From an uncultured Psychrobacter sp. (GTDB lineage Bacteria > Pseudomonadota > Gammaproteobacteria > Pseudomonadales > Moraxellaceae): 64,000 nt of DNA. The notes beneath the pieces are model-generated. The model was not told where the DNA came from. It saw only the letters and a program-made list of their open reading frames with translations, and did no database searches. Within the stretch, counting starts at the first letter, position 1. The number at the start of each line of letters is the position of its first letter. This document shows positions 36,452 to 45,417 of this stretch, one piece after another. The position numbers and the translations under genes are program-made. The stretch spans positions 1-64,000 of the forward strand of contig NZ_CANMAH010000012.1 in NCBI RefSeq assembly GCF_947495825.1, given 5' to 3'.

Positions 36452-36874
36452 ATGCCTTTAGAAGCCATCGCTATCAATAGTTTGGACGCGCCCCTTATCA
36501 AAAAGCCTGCCCGCGACAATGAGCTGTCTGAGCGCTTGCATGCCTTATACGATAGCGATGATACGCAGCCTAGTGGCGTAGAAGTATTAAATATCGTTGC
36601 GCAAGGTTTTAAACGTGGGCAATATTTATACGTCGGTATGTTTAATGATAAACCCATCGCCGCTGTTGCCTGCTTCGATGACGGGCAAACCAATGCCAAG
36701 CGCTTGCAGTATTTGACCGTACACCCGCAAAATAAAGGCCGCGCCATTGATGCCAAGTTTATTAAATTGGTCTATGATGCTGAGGTTAAAAAAGGTGTTC
36801 GTGAGTTTGTCCCTGTTGATACAGACATTCATCGTATTATGAGCGAGTATGAGCTACTGCGTGTTAAAGAGTGA
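36452..36874 (+). CDS. GNAT-like protein, possibly PanZ/PanM-related
   Basis: A 140-residue protein. The central part (YLYVGMFNDKPIAAVACFDD ... RLQYLTVHPQNKGRAID) follows the beta4-beta5 pattern of GNAT folds, and the topology resembles the acetyl-CoA sensor PanZ, which activates aspartate decarboxylase maturation. The canonical acetyl-CoA pyrophosphate loop (R/Q-x-x-G-x-G/A) is only partly present as QNKGRA. AGGA lies eight bases before the ATG. No panD is in the window. Family placement is tentative. Confidence 0.55.
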   Translation: MPLEAIAINSLDAPLIKKPARDNELSERLHALYDSDDTQPSGVEVLNIVAQGFKRGQYLYVGMFNDKPIAAVACFDDGQTNAKRLQYLTVHPQNKGRAIDAKFIKLVYDAEVKKGVREFVPVDTDIHRIMSEYELLRVKE

Positions 36875-36999
36875 GCAAAAGTAACATTGTCTTTATTTTG
36901 ACTGCTTATACCCACCCATTTTTAAGCTTTTCTCATAATTATGCAAAAATAGCTTGACAGCAACGCGTATATTTAGTTTAATAGCGACCTCAACGAGAC

Positions 37000-37075
37000 G
37001 GCTCGATAGCTCAGTAGGTAGAGCAACGGATTGAAAATCCGTGTGTCGGCAGTTCGATCCTGCCTCGAGCCACCA
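37000..37075 (+). tRNA. tRNA-Phe (GAA)
   Basis: A full 76-base cloverleaf: acceptor GGCTCGA/TCGAGCC, D arm with AGCTCAG...GAGC, anticodon stem CGGAT/ATCCG with loop containing GAA (37033-37035), T arm with GTTCGATCC, discriminator A and an encoded CCA end. A terminator follows. Confidence 0.97.
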
Positions 37076-37092
37076 TTCGTTTGACGAATTCT

Positions 37093-37127
37093 AAAAAGCC
37101 CCGAACAGCAATGTTTGGGGCTTTTTT
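37093..37127. terminator. Terminator after tRNA-Phe, bidirectional
   Basis: AAAAAGCCCC pairs with GGGGCTTTTT around a 14-base loop. It ends the tRNA transcript and, read on the other strand, the convergent small secreted protein gene. Confidence 0.85.
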
Positions 37128-37149
37128 TATGTTTAATTTTTGGTTCGAT

Positions 37150-37524
37150 CTATTCTTGATACAACCGGCCGCGTAAGAGCAGCTGACAGCGCTCACGCGA
37201 GTCTAGGTCATAAATCGTGGCACGGTAATCAATACCGTGACGCCCTTCAAAAAATATCACCCGATCGCTCACTGCTAAAAAACAAGACGTACGGGCATCA
37301 TAGATAAAACCATCAATCACGAATGCCAAATCACGATCTATCTCGCTCACGGTATAACTCTCGCCTTGCGGTATCAAACGCTCAAACCACGCGCTATGAG
37401 CGGCATTAGTGCTTAGCACACTTACAAGCATCAGCGCTGATAGTATGAATGCGCGCTTTAATGACATCGTAAAAGTCGAGCTAGCTAGACTGCTTTTATT
37501 TACGATATTTTTACTAACTGTCAT
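37150..37524 (-). CDS. Small secreted protein of unknown function
   Basis: A 124-residue product. An N-terminal signal peptide (hydrophobic RAFILSALMLVSVLSTNAAHSA, cleavage after AHSA) leads to a mature region of about 75 residues with two cysteines (TSCFL and ERCQL) that may form a disulfide. I do not recognise the family. ATG 37524 has AGGT nine bases upstream; a later ATG (MSLKRAF) would give a shorter signal peptide. It is monocistronic and convergent with tRNA-Phe. Confidence 0.65.
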   Translation of the reverse strand: MTVSKNIVNKSSLASSTFTMSLKRAFILSALMLVSVLSTNAAHSAWFERLIPQGESYTVSEIDRDLAFVIDGFIYDARTSCFLAVSDRVIFFEGRHGIDYRATIYDLDSRERCQLLLRGRLYQE

Positions 37525-37718
37525 GACATCTACCTGCTGAGGCCTGCCCAATGATTGTTTCTACTAACGACGCTTCTCATGCTAAACGCTTACTGTCACG
37601 GTTACATAACATTTTTGTGCTGTTTTTTAGACAGGGGTGCTCAGTATACTCGATAGTCTTGATAATGATAAATTTGATAGCTAAATACTAAAAAGATGAC
37701 TACGAATAGGAAAAAACG

Positions 37719-38219
37719 ATGAGAGAGTTTGATTATGATTTGGATTATAAAAACTTAGATTTGCGCGCACAGCCTGAGCTGTATCGCGTCGGTCGCGGTG
37801 AACAAGGCGTATTACTGGTAGAGCCTTATAAGTCCGAAATCCTACCGCACTGGCGCTTTGCCACGCCTGATATTGCGACAGAAAGCAGCGAGACTATTTA
37901 TCAGATGTTTTTAGATTATCTGGCGGATGATGACTTTGTCGGTGCAGATATGGCGCGCAAATTTATTCAGATGGGCTATACCCGCGCCCGCCGCTATGCC
38001 AATCATAAAGGCGGCAAAAAGTATAAAGGGGCGGTACCTGATGATAAAAAAGGTCAAAGCGGGGCCCATGGTCGAGAAGAGCTACCACGGCAAGAGGAAG
38101 ATCCAATTAAAGCAGAATCTGCCCGTATTTTTAAACAAAAATGGGATGAATGCCGCAAAAATGAAACCTATCTAAAGATGAAAAAGGAACACCACGCGCG
38201 CTATAAAGAGGTTGAATAA
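37719..38219 (+). CDS. DUF4385 family protein
   Basis: A 166-residue basic, soluble protein. The core FDYDLDYKNLDLRAQPELYRVG...GVLLVEPYKSEILPHWRF and MARKFIQMGYTRARRYANHKGG is, from memory, the conserved block of DUF4385 proteins, which have no assigned function. The Lys-rich C-terminal half (KKYKG ... KMKKEHHARYK) could bind nucleic acid, but nothing in the sequence proves that. It lies alone ahead of gph. Confidence 0.75.
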   Translation: MREFDYDLDYKNLDLRAQPELYRVGRGEQGVLLVEPYKSEILPHWRFATPDIATESSETIYQMFLDYLADDDFVGADMARKFIQMGYTRARRYANHKGGKKYKGAVPDDKKGQSGAHGREELPRQEEDPIKAESARIFKQKWDECRKNETYLKMKKEHHARYKEVE

Positions 38220-38314
38220 GTCAGCGTAATATATATTCTAATCTTAAATCTTTGCTATGCTTAGTGGCTAGGACCTAGATAAGGCGCATTCAAAGACATT
38301 TTATATACACACTG

Positions 38315-39013
38315 ATGAGTAAAAATTTTATGCAAGACAAACAACTGCTAATTTTTGATTTCGATGGCACCTTAATTGATAGTGTGCCCGATTTGGCTGA
38401 TGCGACCAATGCCATGCTGACCACGCTTGGCAAAGAGACCTATCCTCTCGACACCATACGTAATTGGGTCGGTAATGGCTCAAGAATGTTGGTTGAACGC
38501 GCGTTAGTAGGGAAGATCGAAGTGTTAGAAGGTGAATTGAAGATTGATGAAGCCGATCATGCAGAGGAAGTATTTTTTGCCGTTTACAAAGATATTAGCG
38601 GTAGCAAAACCGTCGCCTACCCAGATGTAGACAATGGACTAAAAAAGCTAAAGGCAGCAGGCTATACGTTGGCATTAGTGACCAATAAACCTGTACGTTT
38701 TGTACCGAAAATCCTGCAAACCTTTGGCTGGCAGGACTTATTTAGTGCCGTGCTCGGTGGGGATAGCTTAACTCTCAAAAAGCCGGATCCTGCGCCACTA
38801 TTACACGTCTGTGAGGCCCTAAATGCTACTCCAGAACAAGCGATTATGATTGGCGACTCAAGAAACGATATATTGGCTGGACAAAAAGCCAATATGGACA
38901 CCCTTGGCCTGTCTTATGGTTATAACTATGGACAAGATATTCGGGAGCTAAATCCTACTCAAGCATTTGATGATTTTGCCGCTTTGGTTGATTACCTTTT
39001 AAAAAATAAGTAA
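38315..39013 (+). CDS. gph: Phosphoglycolate phosphatase, HAD family
   Basis: A 232-residue haloacid dehalogenase-superfamily phosphatase that removes phosphoglycolate, including that formed during DNA repair. Motif I is FDFDGTLIDS with nucleophile Asp, motif II is LVTNK, the motif III Lys is in LKKPDPAP, and motif IV is MIGDSRNDILAG. The helical cap (about 25-95) is of the Gph type. Other HAD phosphatases with this cap exist, so the substrate is the most probable rather than certain. Start ATG 38315 or 38330. Confidence 0.88.
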   Translation: MSKNFMQDKQLLIFDFDGTLIDSVPDLADATNAMLTTLGKETYPLDTIRNWVGNGSRMLVERALVGKIEVLEGELKIDEADHAEEVFFAVYKDISGSKTVAYPDVDNGLKKLKAAGYTLALVTNKPVRFVPKILQTFGWQDLFSAVLGGDSLTLKKPDPAPLLHVCEALNATPEQAIMIGDSRNDILAGQKANMDTLGLSYGYNYGQDIRELNPTQAFDDFAALVDYLLKNK

Positions 39014-39065
39014 ATAGCTCTCTTTATCCTACACTACCCTTTAAAATTGTGACGAGACCTTTGAT

Positions 39066-40775
39066 ATGATCGTACCCAGCGATATTGCCATCGCCCAAAA
39101 TGCTACCTTACACCCTATCAACGACATCGCACAAAAACTTGGTTTAACCGCCGCTAATATCGAACCATATGGACACTATAAGGCAAAAATAAATCCAGCC
39201 GATGTGTTTGCCATGCCAGCTAAAAATCAGCAGAGTAAATTAATACTGGTTACTGCTATTAACCCAACACCCGCTGGCGAAGGCAAAACCACGGTCACTA
39301 TCGGTTTGGCTGATGCTATGAACCGCATTCATAAGCAACAAAACAGCGGTGAGAGAACGGCAGTTGCTATACGTGAGCCATCCATCGGTCCCGTGTTTGG
39401 GATTAAAGGCGGCGCAGCTGGCGGTGGTTATGCACAAGTACTGCCGATGGAGGATATTAATTTACACTTTACCGGTGACTTTCATGCGATTGGGGCGGCA
39501 AATAATCTATTGGCAGCACTATTAGACAACCATATTTATCAAGGTAACGAGCTAGATATCGATCCAAAACAAGTATTTTGGCGTCGTGCAATAGATATGA
39601 ACGACCGTCAACTGCGCCATATTATCAGCGGTATTGGCAAAACCACTGATGGCGTAATGCGTGAAGATGGTTTTGATATTACTGTCGCTTCTGAAGTCAT
39701 GGCTATCTTTTGTTTGGCGACAGATTTGAATGATTTAAAACAGCGCCTAGGCAACATTCTAATAGCCTATAATAAAGCCAAACAGCCAATCTATGCTAAA
39801 GACCTCAACGCTCATGGGGCAATGGCAGTACTCCTAAAAGAAGCCATAAAACCCAACCTTGTACAAACGATTGAGGGTACGCCTGCCATCGTCCACGGTG
39901 GCCCATTTGCCAATATTGCCCACGGTTGTAGCTCCGTTATCGCAACCCGAGTTGCCATGCATTTGGCAGACTATACACTCACCGAAGCAGGCTTTGGCGC
40001 TGACCTTGGGGCGCAAAAGTTTTGTGATATTAAGTGTCGTTTATCAGGATTGACACCAGACGCAGCCGTTATCGTCGCCACCATTCGCGCATTAAAATAT
40101 AACGGTGGCGTGACTAAAGACAAGCTCACCGATCAAAACTTAATCGCACTTGAGCAAGGTCTGCCCAATCTTATGAAGCATATCGAAAATATGCAAGAAG
40201 TCTATGGGCTGCCCGTAGTCGTCGCCATTAATCAGTTTGTCAGTGATACCGACGCTGAGATTGAGCTGGTGAGGCAAGCTTGCCTAGCCAAAGGCGTAAA
40301 AGTTGCGCTAACACAAGTATGGGAGAGAGGCGGCGCTGGCGGGGAAGATTTAGCAAACACTTTGCTAAATTTTCTCAGTAATAACTGTCAAAAACCCAGC
40401 CAATTTCGTTTGGCTTATGACAGTGACCATAGTATTGCAAAGAAGATTCGCACGATAGCACAGCGAATCTATGGAGCAGATGATATTGATATTAGCAGTC
40501 TGGCCGAGGCCAAAATACGCCGCCTAGAAGCACTCAATCTCGATAAGTTGCCGATTTGTATCGCCAAAACCCAGTATTCACTTAGTGATAATGCCAAACT
40601 ACTGGGTCGGCCTACTGGTTTTAAACTCCATGTACGTGATATTAGCATCTCTGCTGGCGCAGGCTTTATCGTGGTGATCTGTGGCCCTATTATGAAAATG
40701 CCTGGCCTGCCCAAAACCCCTTCAGCTGAACTTATCGACTTGGATAATGCTGGTAATATTATTGGGCTGTTTTAA
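39066..40775 (+). CDS. fhs: Formate--tetrahydrofolate ligase
   Basis: ATP-dependent synthesis of 10-formyl-THF from formate, in one-carbon metabolism. The 569-residue product is the usual length. The P-loop-like TPAGEGKTTVTIGLADAM lies near 69-86, followed by REPSIGPVFGIKGGAAGGGYAQV and the folate region (PMEDINLHFTGDFHAI), plus PTGFKLHVRDISISAGAGF near the C-terminus. It converges on comM with only 12 bases between. Confidence 0.97.
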   Translation: MIVPSDIAIAQNATLHPINDIAQKLGLTAANIEPYGHYKAKINPADVFAMPAKNQQSKLILVTAINPTPAGEGKTTVTIGLADAMNRIHKQQNSGERTAVAIREPSIGPVFGIKGGAAGGGYAQVLPMEDINLHFTGDFHAIGAANNLLAALLDNHIYQGNELDIDPKQVFWRRAIDMNDRQLRHIISGIGKTTDGVMREDGFDITVASEVMAIFCLATDLNDLKQRLGNILIAYNKAKQPIYAKDLNAHGAMAVLLKEAIKPNLVQTIEGTPAIVHGGPFANIAHGCSSVIATRVAMHLADYTLTEAGFGADLGAQKFCDIKCRLSGLTPDAAVIVATIRALKYNGGVTKDKLTDQNLIALEQGLPNLMKHIENMQEVYGLPVVVAINQFVSDTDAEIELVRQACLAKGVKVALTQVWERGGAGGEDLANTLLNFLSNNCQKPSQFRLAYDSDHSIAKKIRTIAQRIYGADDIDISSLAEAKIRRLEALNLDKLPICIAKTQYSLSDNAKLLGRPTGFKLHVRDISISAGAGFIVVICGPIMKMPGLPKTPSAELIDLDNAGNIIGLF

Positions 40776-40787
40776 CTGAAACATAAA

Positions 40788-42356
40788 TCACTTACCACGA
40801 TAGCTTAGTGCCTCAGATACGTGAGCACTGGTAATATCAATACTATCGGCAAGATCGGCAATGGTACGCGCGACCCGCAATACCCGATGATAGCCACGAG
40901 CAGATAGATTTAAGCGTTGCTGCGCCATCTGTAATAGCTGCTGCTCGCCCTCTCCTAGCTGGATGTATTTATCAATCTCGCTAGGGCTCAGCTCATTATT
41001 TACTTTTTGCTGCCGCTGTAATTGCTGCTTATGCGCAGCTACTACTCGCGTGCGTACTTGTTCGGAGGCTTCGCCAGCCTGAGCGTTTTGCAAGTCTGCA
41101 ATCGGTAACGCTGGCACGGTAATATGTAGATCGATCCTATCTAGTAGCGGGCCTGATAGTTTGTCTTGATAGCGTTTAATCTGTTCAGGTCGACAACGAC
41201 AACGGCCTGTTCCATCACCATCGTAACCGCATGGACAAGGGTTCATCGCCGCCACCAATTGAAAGTTTGCCGGAAAGGTCATTTGTGAGTTGGCACGGCT
41301 AATGGTGATTTGCTTGGCTTCTAGCGGCTGGCGCAATACTTCTAACACGGTACGATCAAATTCTGGTAATTCATCAAGGAATAATACACCTTTATTGGCA
41401 AGCGTAATCTCACCAGGTTTGGGACGCGAACCTCCGCCGACCAACGCTACCGCTGATATGGTGTGATGCACTTGTCTAAACGGCCGTGTACCATAATCGT
41501 AGTCACTGTCTGCAACTGAATAGGTACTCGCCACTTCTAGCGCATCTTCATCACTCAAATCAGGCATGATAGTCGGCAGCCGTGATGCCATCAACGTCTT
41601 ACCTGAGCCAGGTGGCCCTGTAAATAACAGCGAGTGACCACCAGCCGCGGCAATCTCTAGCGCGCGCCGAGCATGATGCTGACCTTTGACATCCGCCAAG
41701 TCTACCGAATAGCCAATGTGCTGCTGTGCCAGACTGGACTGGACCACCTCTAAACGCCTATCTGTAGCACTGGGGTCTGTTAGCGATTGCAGATGATCAC
41801 AGACAGCCTTTAAGTTTTGGGCGGCCAATATCGTGACACCATCGACACGGCTAGCCTCAGCTCCATTATCCATCGGTACTATTAACTCTACGGTTTGTGG
41901 CTCTTGCCGTTGTCCATTCAGTGGTAGCTCATTACTTTTTGACGATTTTAAGGCCAACGCTTCCGCTTTTATTGCGCGTGCTACTGCTAAGCTGCCTGTC
42001 ACCTGCCGAAGCTCCCCATTGAGCGCAAGCTCGCCGATAAACTCAAACCCTGTCAGTGACGCTGGATCAATTTGATCACTGGCAGCCAAGATACCGATGG
42101 CAATCGGTAAATCTAGCCTAGCACCTTCTTTTGGTAGGTCTGCTGGGGCAAGATTAATAGTTAAACGGCGATTGGGAAATTGAAAGCCTGAATTTAGAAT
42201 GGCAGAGCGCACTCTATCTTTACTCTCGCGTACAGCGGCTTCTGGCAAACCTACGATAGTCAATGCTGGCAGGCCTTGTGACAAATGCACTTCAATGATG
42301 ACCTTGGGGGCATGTAAGCCCACGACCGAACGGGTATAGACTTGGGAAAATGACAT
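40788..42356 (-). CDS. comM: ComM/YifB AAA+ helicase-like protein
   Basis: A Mg-chelatase-like AAA+ protein of 522 residues. ComM is a hexameric helicase that promotes branch migration during natural transformation. It has an N-terminal Lon-protease-like domain (about 1-175; GLPEAAVRESKDRVRSA), Walker A FTGPPGSGKTL, Walker B LFLDELPEF, the zinc-binding-like CPCGY...CRCRPEQ segment and sensor LLDRIDLH. A C-terminal Mg-chelatase domain closes the protein. A second competence gene, dprA, lies at 61 kb, suggesting the organism may be transformable. Confidence 0.94.
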   Translation of the reverse strand: MSFSQVYTRSVVGLHAPKVIIEVHLSQGLPALTIVGLPEAAVRESKDRVRSAILNSGFQFPNRRLTINLAPADLPKEGARLDLPIAIGILAASDQIDPASLTGFEFIGELALNGELRQVTGSLAVARAIKAEALALKSSKSNELPLNGQRQEPQTVELIVPMDNGAEASRVDGVTILAAQNLKAVCDHLQSLTDPSATDRRLEVVQSSLAQQHIGYSVDLADVKGQHHARRALEIAAAGGHSLLFTGPPGSGKTLMASRLPTIMPDLSDEDALEVASTYSVADSDYDYGTRPFRQVHHTISAVALVGGGSRPKPGEITLANKGVLFLDELPEFDRTVLEVLRQPLEAKQITISRANSQMTFPANFQLVAAMNPCPCGYDGDGTGRCRCRPEQIKRYQDKLSGPLLDRIDLHITVPALPIADLQNAQAGEASEQVRTRVVAAHKQQLQRQQKVNNELSPSEIDKYIQLGEGEQQLLQMAQQRLNLSARGYHRVLRVARTIADLADSIDITSAHVSEALSYRGK

Positions 42357-42678
42357 CGGCGTTTCCTAATAGAGGGAATATTGATAATAAAGTATTATTA
42401 ATCAACGCGCAAATGTTGTGTTTTATCATTATTATAGATAACCAATACTGGTATATACAACCAATACTGTTATATGATGAACAGATGCTCTTATACTTGG
42501 TTTTGTCTGATTGGTACAAGACATCTATCAACAGTAAAGAGTATTGGCAATAAAAGGATTTTATTGATCATATAAAGCTCGTTGATGGCTTTTTTCTGAA
42601 ATTTTGTACTAAAGCTTGTTACTGAGACTTTATATTAAGGTTTTCTACTAGACCCGTTAACCATGGATGGATAAGCTT
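42357..42678. other. Intergenic region with a 16-base direct repeat
   Basis: Between divergent comM and the penicillin acylase-like gene. ACCAATACTGGTATAT (42441-42456) recurs three bases later as ACCAATACTGTTATAT (42460-42475), with 15 of 16 identical. The 19-base period means the copies lie near the same DNA face, as for tandem regulator sites. No RNA or gene seen. Confidence 0.4.
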
Positions 42679-45129
42679 ATGAGCAATGATGTGTTCAATC
42701 AGCGTACGCCCAAGCTTGCGCTACTTGCAGTGGTCATCTCTCTTGCACTGTCTGGTTGTTTTAAAGACAATGACAATGATTCAGTCAACTCTCAACTTAC
42801 TTACTCAGCCGATATTCAGCGAACTGAATTTGGTATTCCCCACATCACTGCCAAAGACTATAAAGGCTTAGGTTACGGGGTCGGCTATGCTTTTGCAGAA
42901 GACAATATTTGCTCACTGGCGCGTGAGATCGTCGTGGCTAGTGGTCAAAGCATGCGGTATCTAGGTGAAGAAGGTGATATAGCAAGCGATGTTTTTTATA
43001 CTTGGTACAATGCTTCAGATAGGCGTGCCAACTTTTTGGCTGCGCAAGACCCAGAGGTTATCGACGCAGTGACTGGTTATGCCGCTGGCTATAGCCGTTA
43101 TCTACGCGATACGGGTATAGACAATATCGACCCTGACTGTGCTGGTGCAGAATGGGTGCGTGAGATCACAATCGATGATCTAGTAGCGCTCTATGGCAAA
43201 GCCAACTTACGAGGTGGATTGTCTAACTTCGTGGGTCCAATCGTAGCAGCAGCGCCTCCTGATCCAAATACAGTGATGAGCAGTAGCAGAATGCGTACTG
43301 TCAGTCCAGAGTCTGACGTTGAGTTCGATACGTCTACGATCAATGCGATGAAAGGCGGCAGTAATGCTTATGCATTTGGTAGTGAGGTCACCGGTACAGA
43401 CAGTGGTATCTTGTATGGCAACCCACACGAGCCTTGGGAAGGGGTGCAACGTTTTTATGAGTTTCATTTAACCATGCCAGGCAAGCTTGATGTGATGGGG
43501 GCCGCTCAACAAGGACAACCGTTCATCAATATTGGTTTCAATAAAGATGTGGCTTGGAGTCATACTGTCTCTACCGCCAAACGCTTTACCCTTTATCAGC
43601 TCAGTTTGGTAAATGGCAACCCAATGAAGTACCACTATCAAAACAGTGACGGTGTGTTTGAGCAGCGTGATATCGAGCAAGTCGATGTGGCCATTCAGTT
43701 GCCTGACGATCAGACATTGGTACGTCCTATCTATTTATCACATTATGGACCGATGCTAGCTGTGAACTTACTGAACGACAAACTGCCAGCATGGGGCGCA
43801 AACAACCTAGCTTTTACCATTCGTGATGCAGCTTCTGAGAATCCGCGTGCACTAAATCAATGGCGTAGTATGAACCAAGCGAGTAGCGTGGAAGACCTAA
43901 AGGATAGAATGCAGGACACACTAGGTCTTGGGTTTGTCAATACCATCGCCACTGACCGCCATGGCAAGGCATTATATGCAGATATATCGACCGTACCGCA
44001 TGTCACTAAAGATAAGCTAGAGGCCTGTAGCAGTGCTAATTTTGGCCCAGTCCTTGGTGCTCTGATTGCAGCAGACTTACCAGCTCTTAATGGTAGCACA
44101 GCCGCTTGCGAATGGGGCAATGATGCCGACTCGCCGCAGGCAGGTATTTTTGGACGCTCAAACCTACCTTATTTGATTCGTGATGACTACGTTGCCAACT
44201 CAAACGATAGCTACTGGCTCAGCAATCCTGAGCAGCCATTGACAGGGTTTTCACCACTCCTACGTCGCCGCCTAGCTCCATTCTTAGGTGCCAACGCGGT
44301 AGATGGCGTACCACTGCTGCTGCGCTCTCGTATGGGTCTGACACAGATATTAGATCGCCTTGACAATTCAGACGGTCTAGGCGGCAATACCTTTACCTTA
44401 GATAATATGCAAGACGTCGTCTATGGTAATCGCAGCTATGCAGCTGAGCTGGTGCTTGATGATGTATTGGCAGATTGTACAGCCAACCCAGTACTGCCAC
44501 TGTCCAATGGAAGTACCATCAACGGCACAGAAGCTTGTACTATCCTAAGCAGCTGGGATCGCCGTGACAATCTTGATAGTAAAGGCGCTCATGTGTTTAG
44601 AGAGTTTTGGCGTAACGTCAACTTCGATGAAACCACTGATGATGCATTTAGGGTAAAATTTGATATTAACGACCCTATCAATACCCCTCGTGGCCTTATT
44701 ATTGATGAAAATACACGTACAGCATTGGGAAATGCTATTGTCTTTTTCAATGACAAAAACATAGCCCTTGATGCATCATTGGCAGATTTACAATATGTCA
44801 TCGACGCTGGTAATAACGGTGAAAAGATTCCTATGCATGGTGGACCTGGCCGTGAAGGCATATTCAATGTCGCAAGCTCAAGCCAAAACGACGATGGCAC
44901 ATATGGGCCAATCACTCATGGTCCTACGTACATGCAGACAGTTACCTTTGATGATAAAGGGCCAGTCGTAGAAGCGTTACTAGCTTATTCACAAGCTTCA
45001 GATAGCACGCGACCTTATCACCGTGATCAAACACGTTGCTACTCAAACAAAGATTGGATTCGTTTGCCTTTTAGCGCTAGTGAAATCTCCACTCAAGCGG
45101 TTGGTAATAAGATTCAATTAAGAGAATAA
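42679..45129 (+). CDS. Penicillin acylase-family lipoprotein (acyl-homoserine lactone acylase type)
   Basis: An Ntn-hydrolase precursor of 816 residues that would be cut autocatalytically into two chains. A lipoprotein signal (LALSGCF, lipid Cys near 27) is followed by the alpha chain, the cleavage site and nucleophile Ser in KGGSNAYAFG (about Ser228), then the beta chain with GNPHEPWEG, the HTVSTAKRFTLYQL region and an oxyanion Asn typical of the family. Relatives include PvdQ/QuiP-type AHL acylases and related amidases; substrate cannot be told from sequence. Some conserved acylases are soluble and periplasmic, so lipid anchoring is notable. Start ATG 42679; ATG 42667 is also in frame. Confidence 0.88.
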   Translation: MSNDVFNQRTPKLALLAVVISLALSGCFKDNDNDSVNSQLTYSADIQRTEFGIPHITAKDYKGLGYGVGYAFAEDNICSLAREIVVASGQSMRYLGEEGDIASDVFYTWYNASDRRANFLAAQDPEVIDAVTGYAAGYSRYLRDTGIDNIDPDCAGAEWVREITIDDLVALYGKANLRGGLSNFVGPIVAAAPPDPNTVMSSSRMRTVSPESDVEFDTSTINAMKGGSNAYAFGSEVTGTDSGILYGNPHEPWEGVQRFYEFHLTMPGKLDVMGAAQQGQPFINIGFNKDVAWSHTVSTAKRFTLYQLSLVNGNPMKYHYQNSDGVFEQRDIEQVDVAIQLPDDQTLVRPIYLSHYGPMLAVNLLNDKLPAWGANNLAFTIRDAASENPRALNQWRSMNQASSVEDLKDRMQDTLGLGFVNTIATDRHGKALYADISTVPHVTKDKLEACSSANFGPVLGALIAADLPALNGSTAACEWGNDADSPQAGIFGRSNLPYLIRDDYVANSNDSYWLSNPEQPLTGFSPLLRRRLAPFLGANAVDGVPLLLRSRMGLTQILDRLDNSDGLGGNTFTLDNMQDVVYGNRSYAAELVLDDVLADCTANPVLPLSNGSTINGTEACTILSSWDRRDNLDSKGAHVFREFWRNVNFDETTDDAFRVKFDINDPINTPRGLIIDENTRTALGNAIVFFNDKNIALDASLADLQYVIDAGNNGEKIPMHGGPGREGIFNVASSSQNDDGTYGPITHGPTYMQTVTFDDKGPVVEALLAYSQASDSTRPYHRDQTRCYSNKDWIRLPFSASEISTQAVGNKIQLRE

Positions 45130-45170
45130 TCCTTAGATAAATTGAAGTAAGTATTGATAAAGACATACAT

Positions 45171-45202
45171 AAGACCTCAGATAAATGCTGGGGTCTTTTT
45201 TA
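45171..45202 (+). terminator. Terminator after the penicillin acylase-family gene
   Basis: AAGACCTCA pairs with TGGGGTCTT (one G-T pair), followed by T6. The following 215 bases up to hemN hold no identified feature, and no clear FNR site was found ahead of hemN. Confidence 0.8.
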
Positions 45203-45417
45203 TTAAACAAAATAGGCAACCTTTAGGTGATTAAAAAACTTAACGAGTCCCCACTATGAGTAAGGACTTGTTATACTAACGTCTGTCTATTTATATGCAA
45301 ACGTTGCGATAAATAACTACCATCTTAACTGTCGTCAAACTTGCATAAAATAGGTACATAGTTAGCGGTTAACCATGTAACAGCCAGCAATATTATGGTC
45401 AAAACGAGGAGTGTCGC

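Noticed and set aside
45203..45417. FNR box upstream of hemN
   Set aside because: No sequence close to TTGAT-N4-ATCAA was found.
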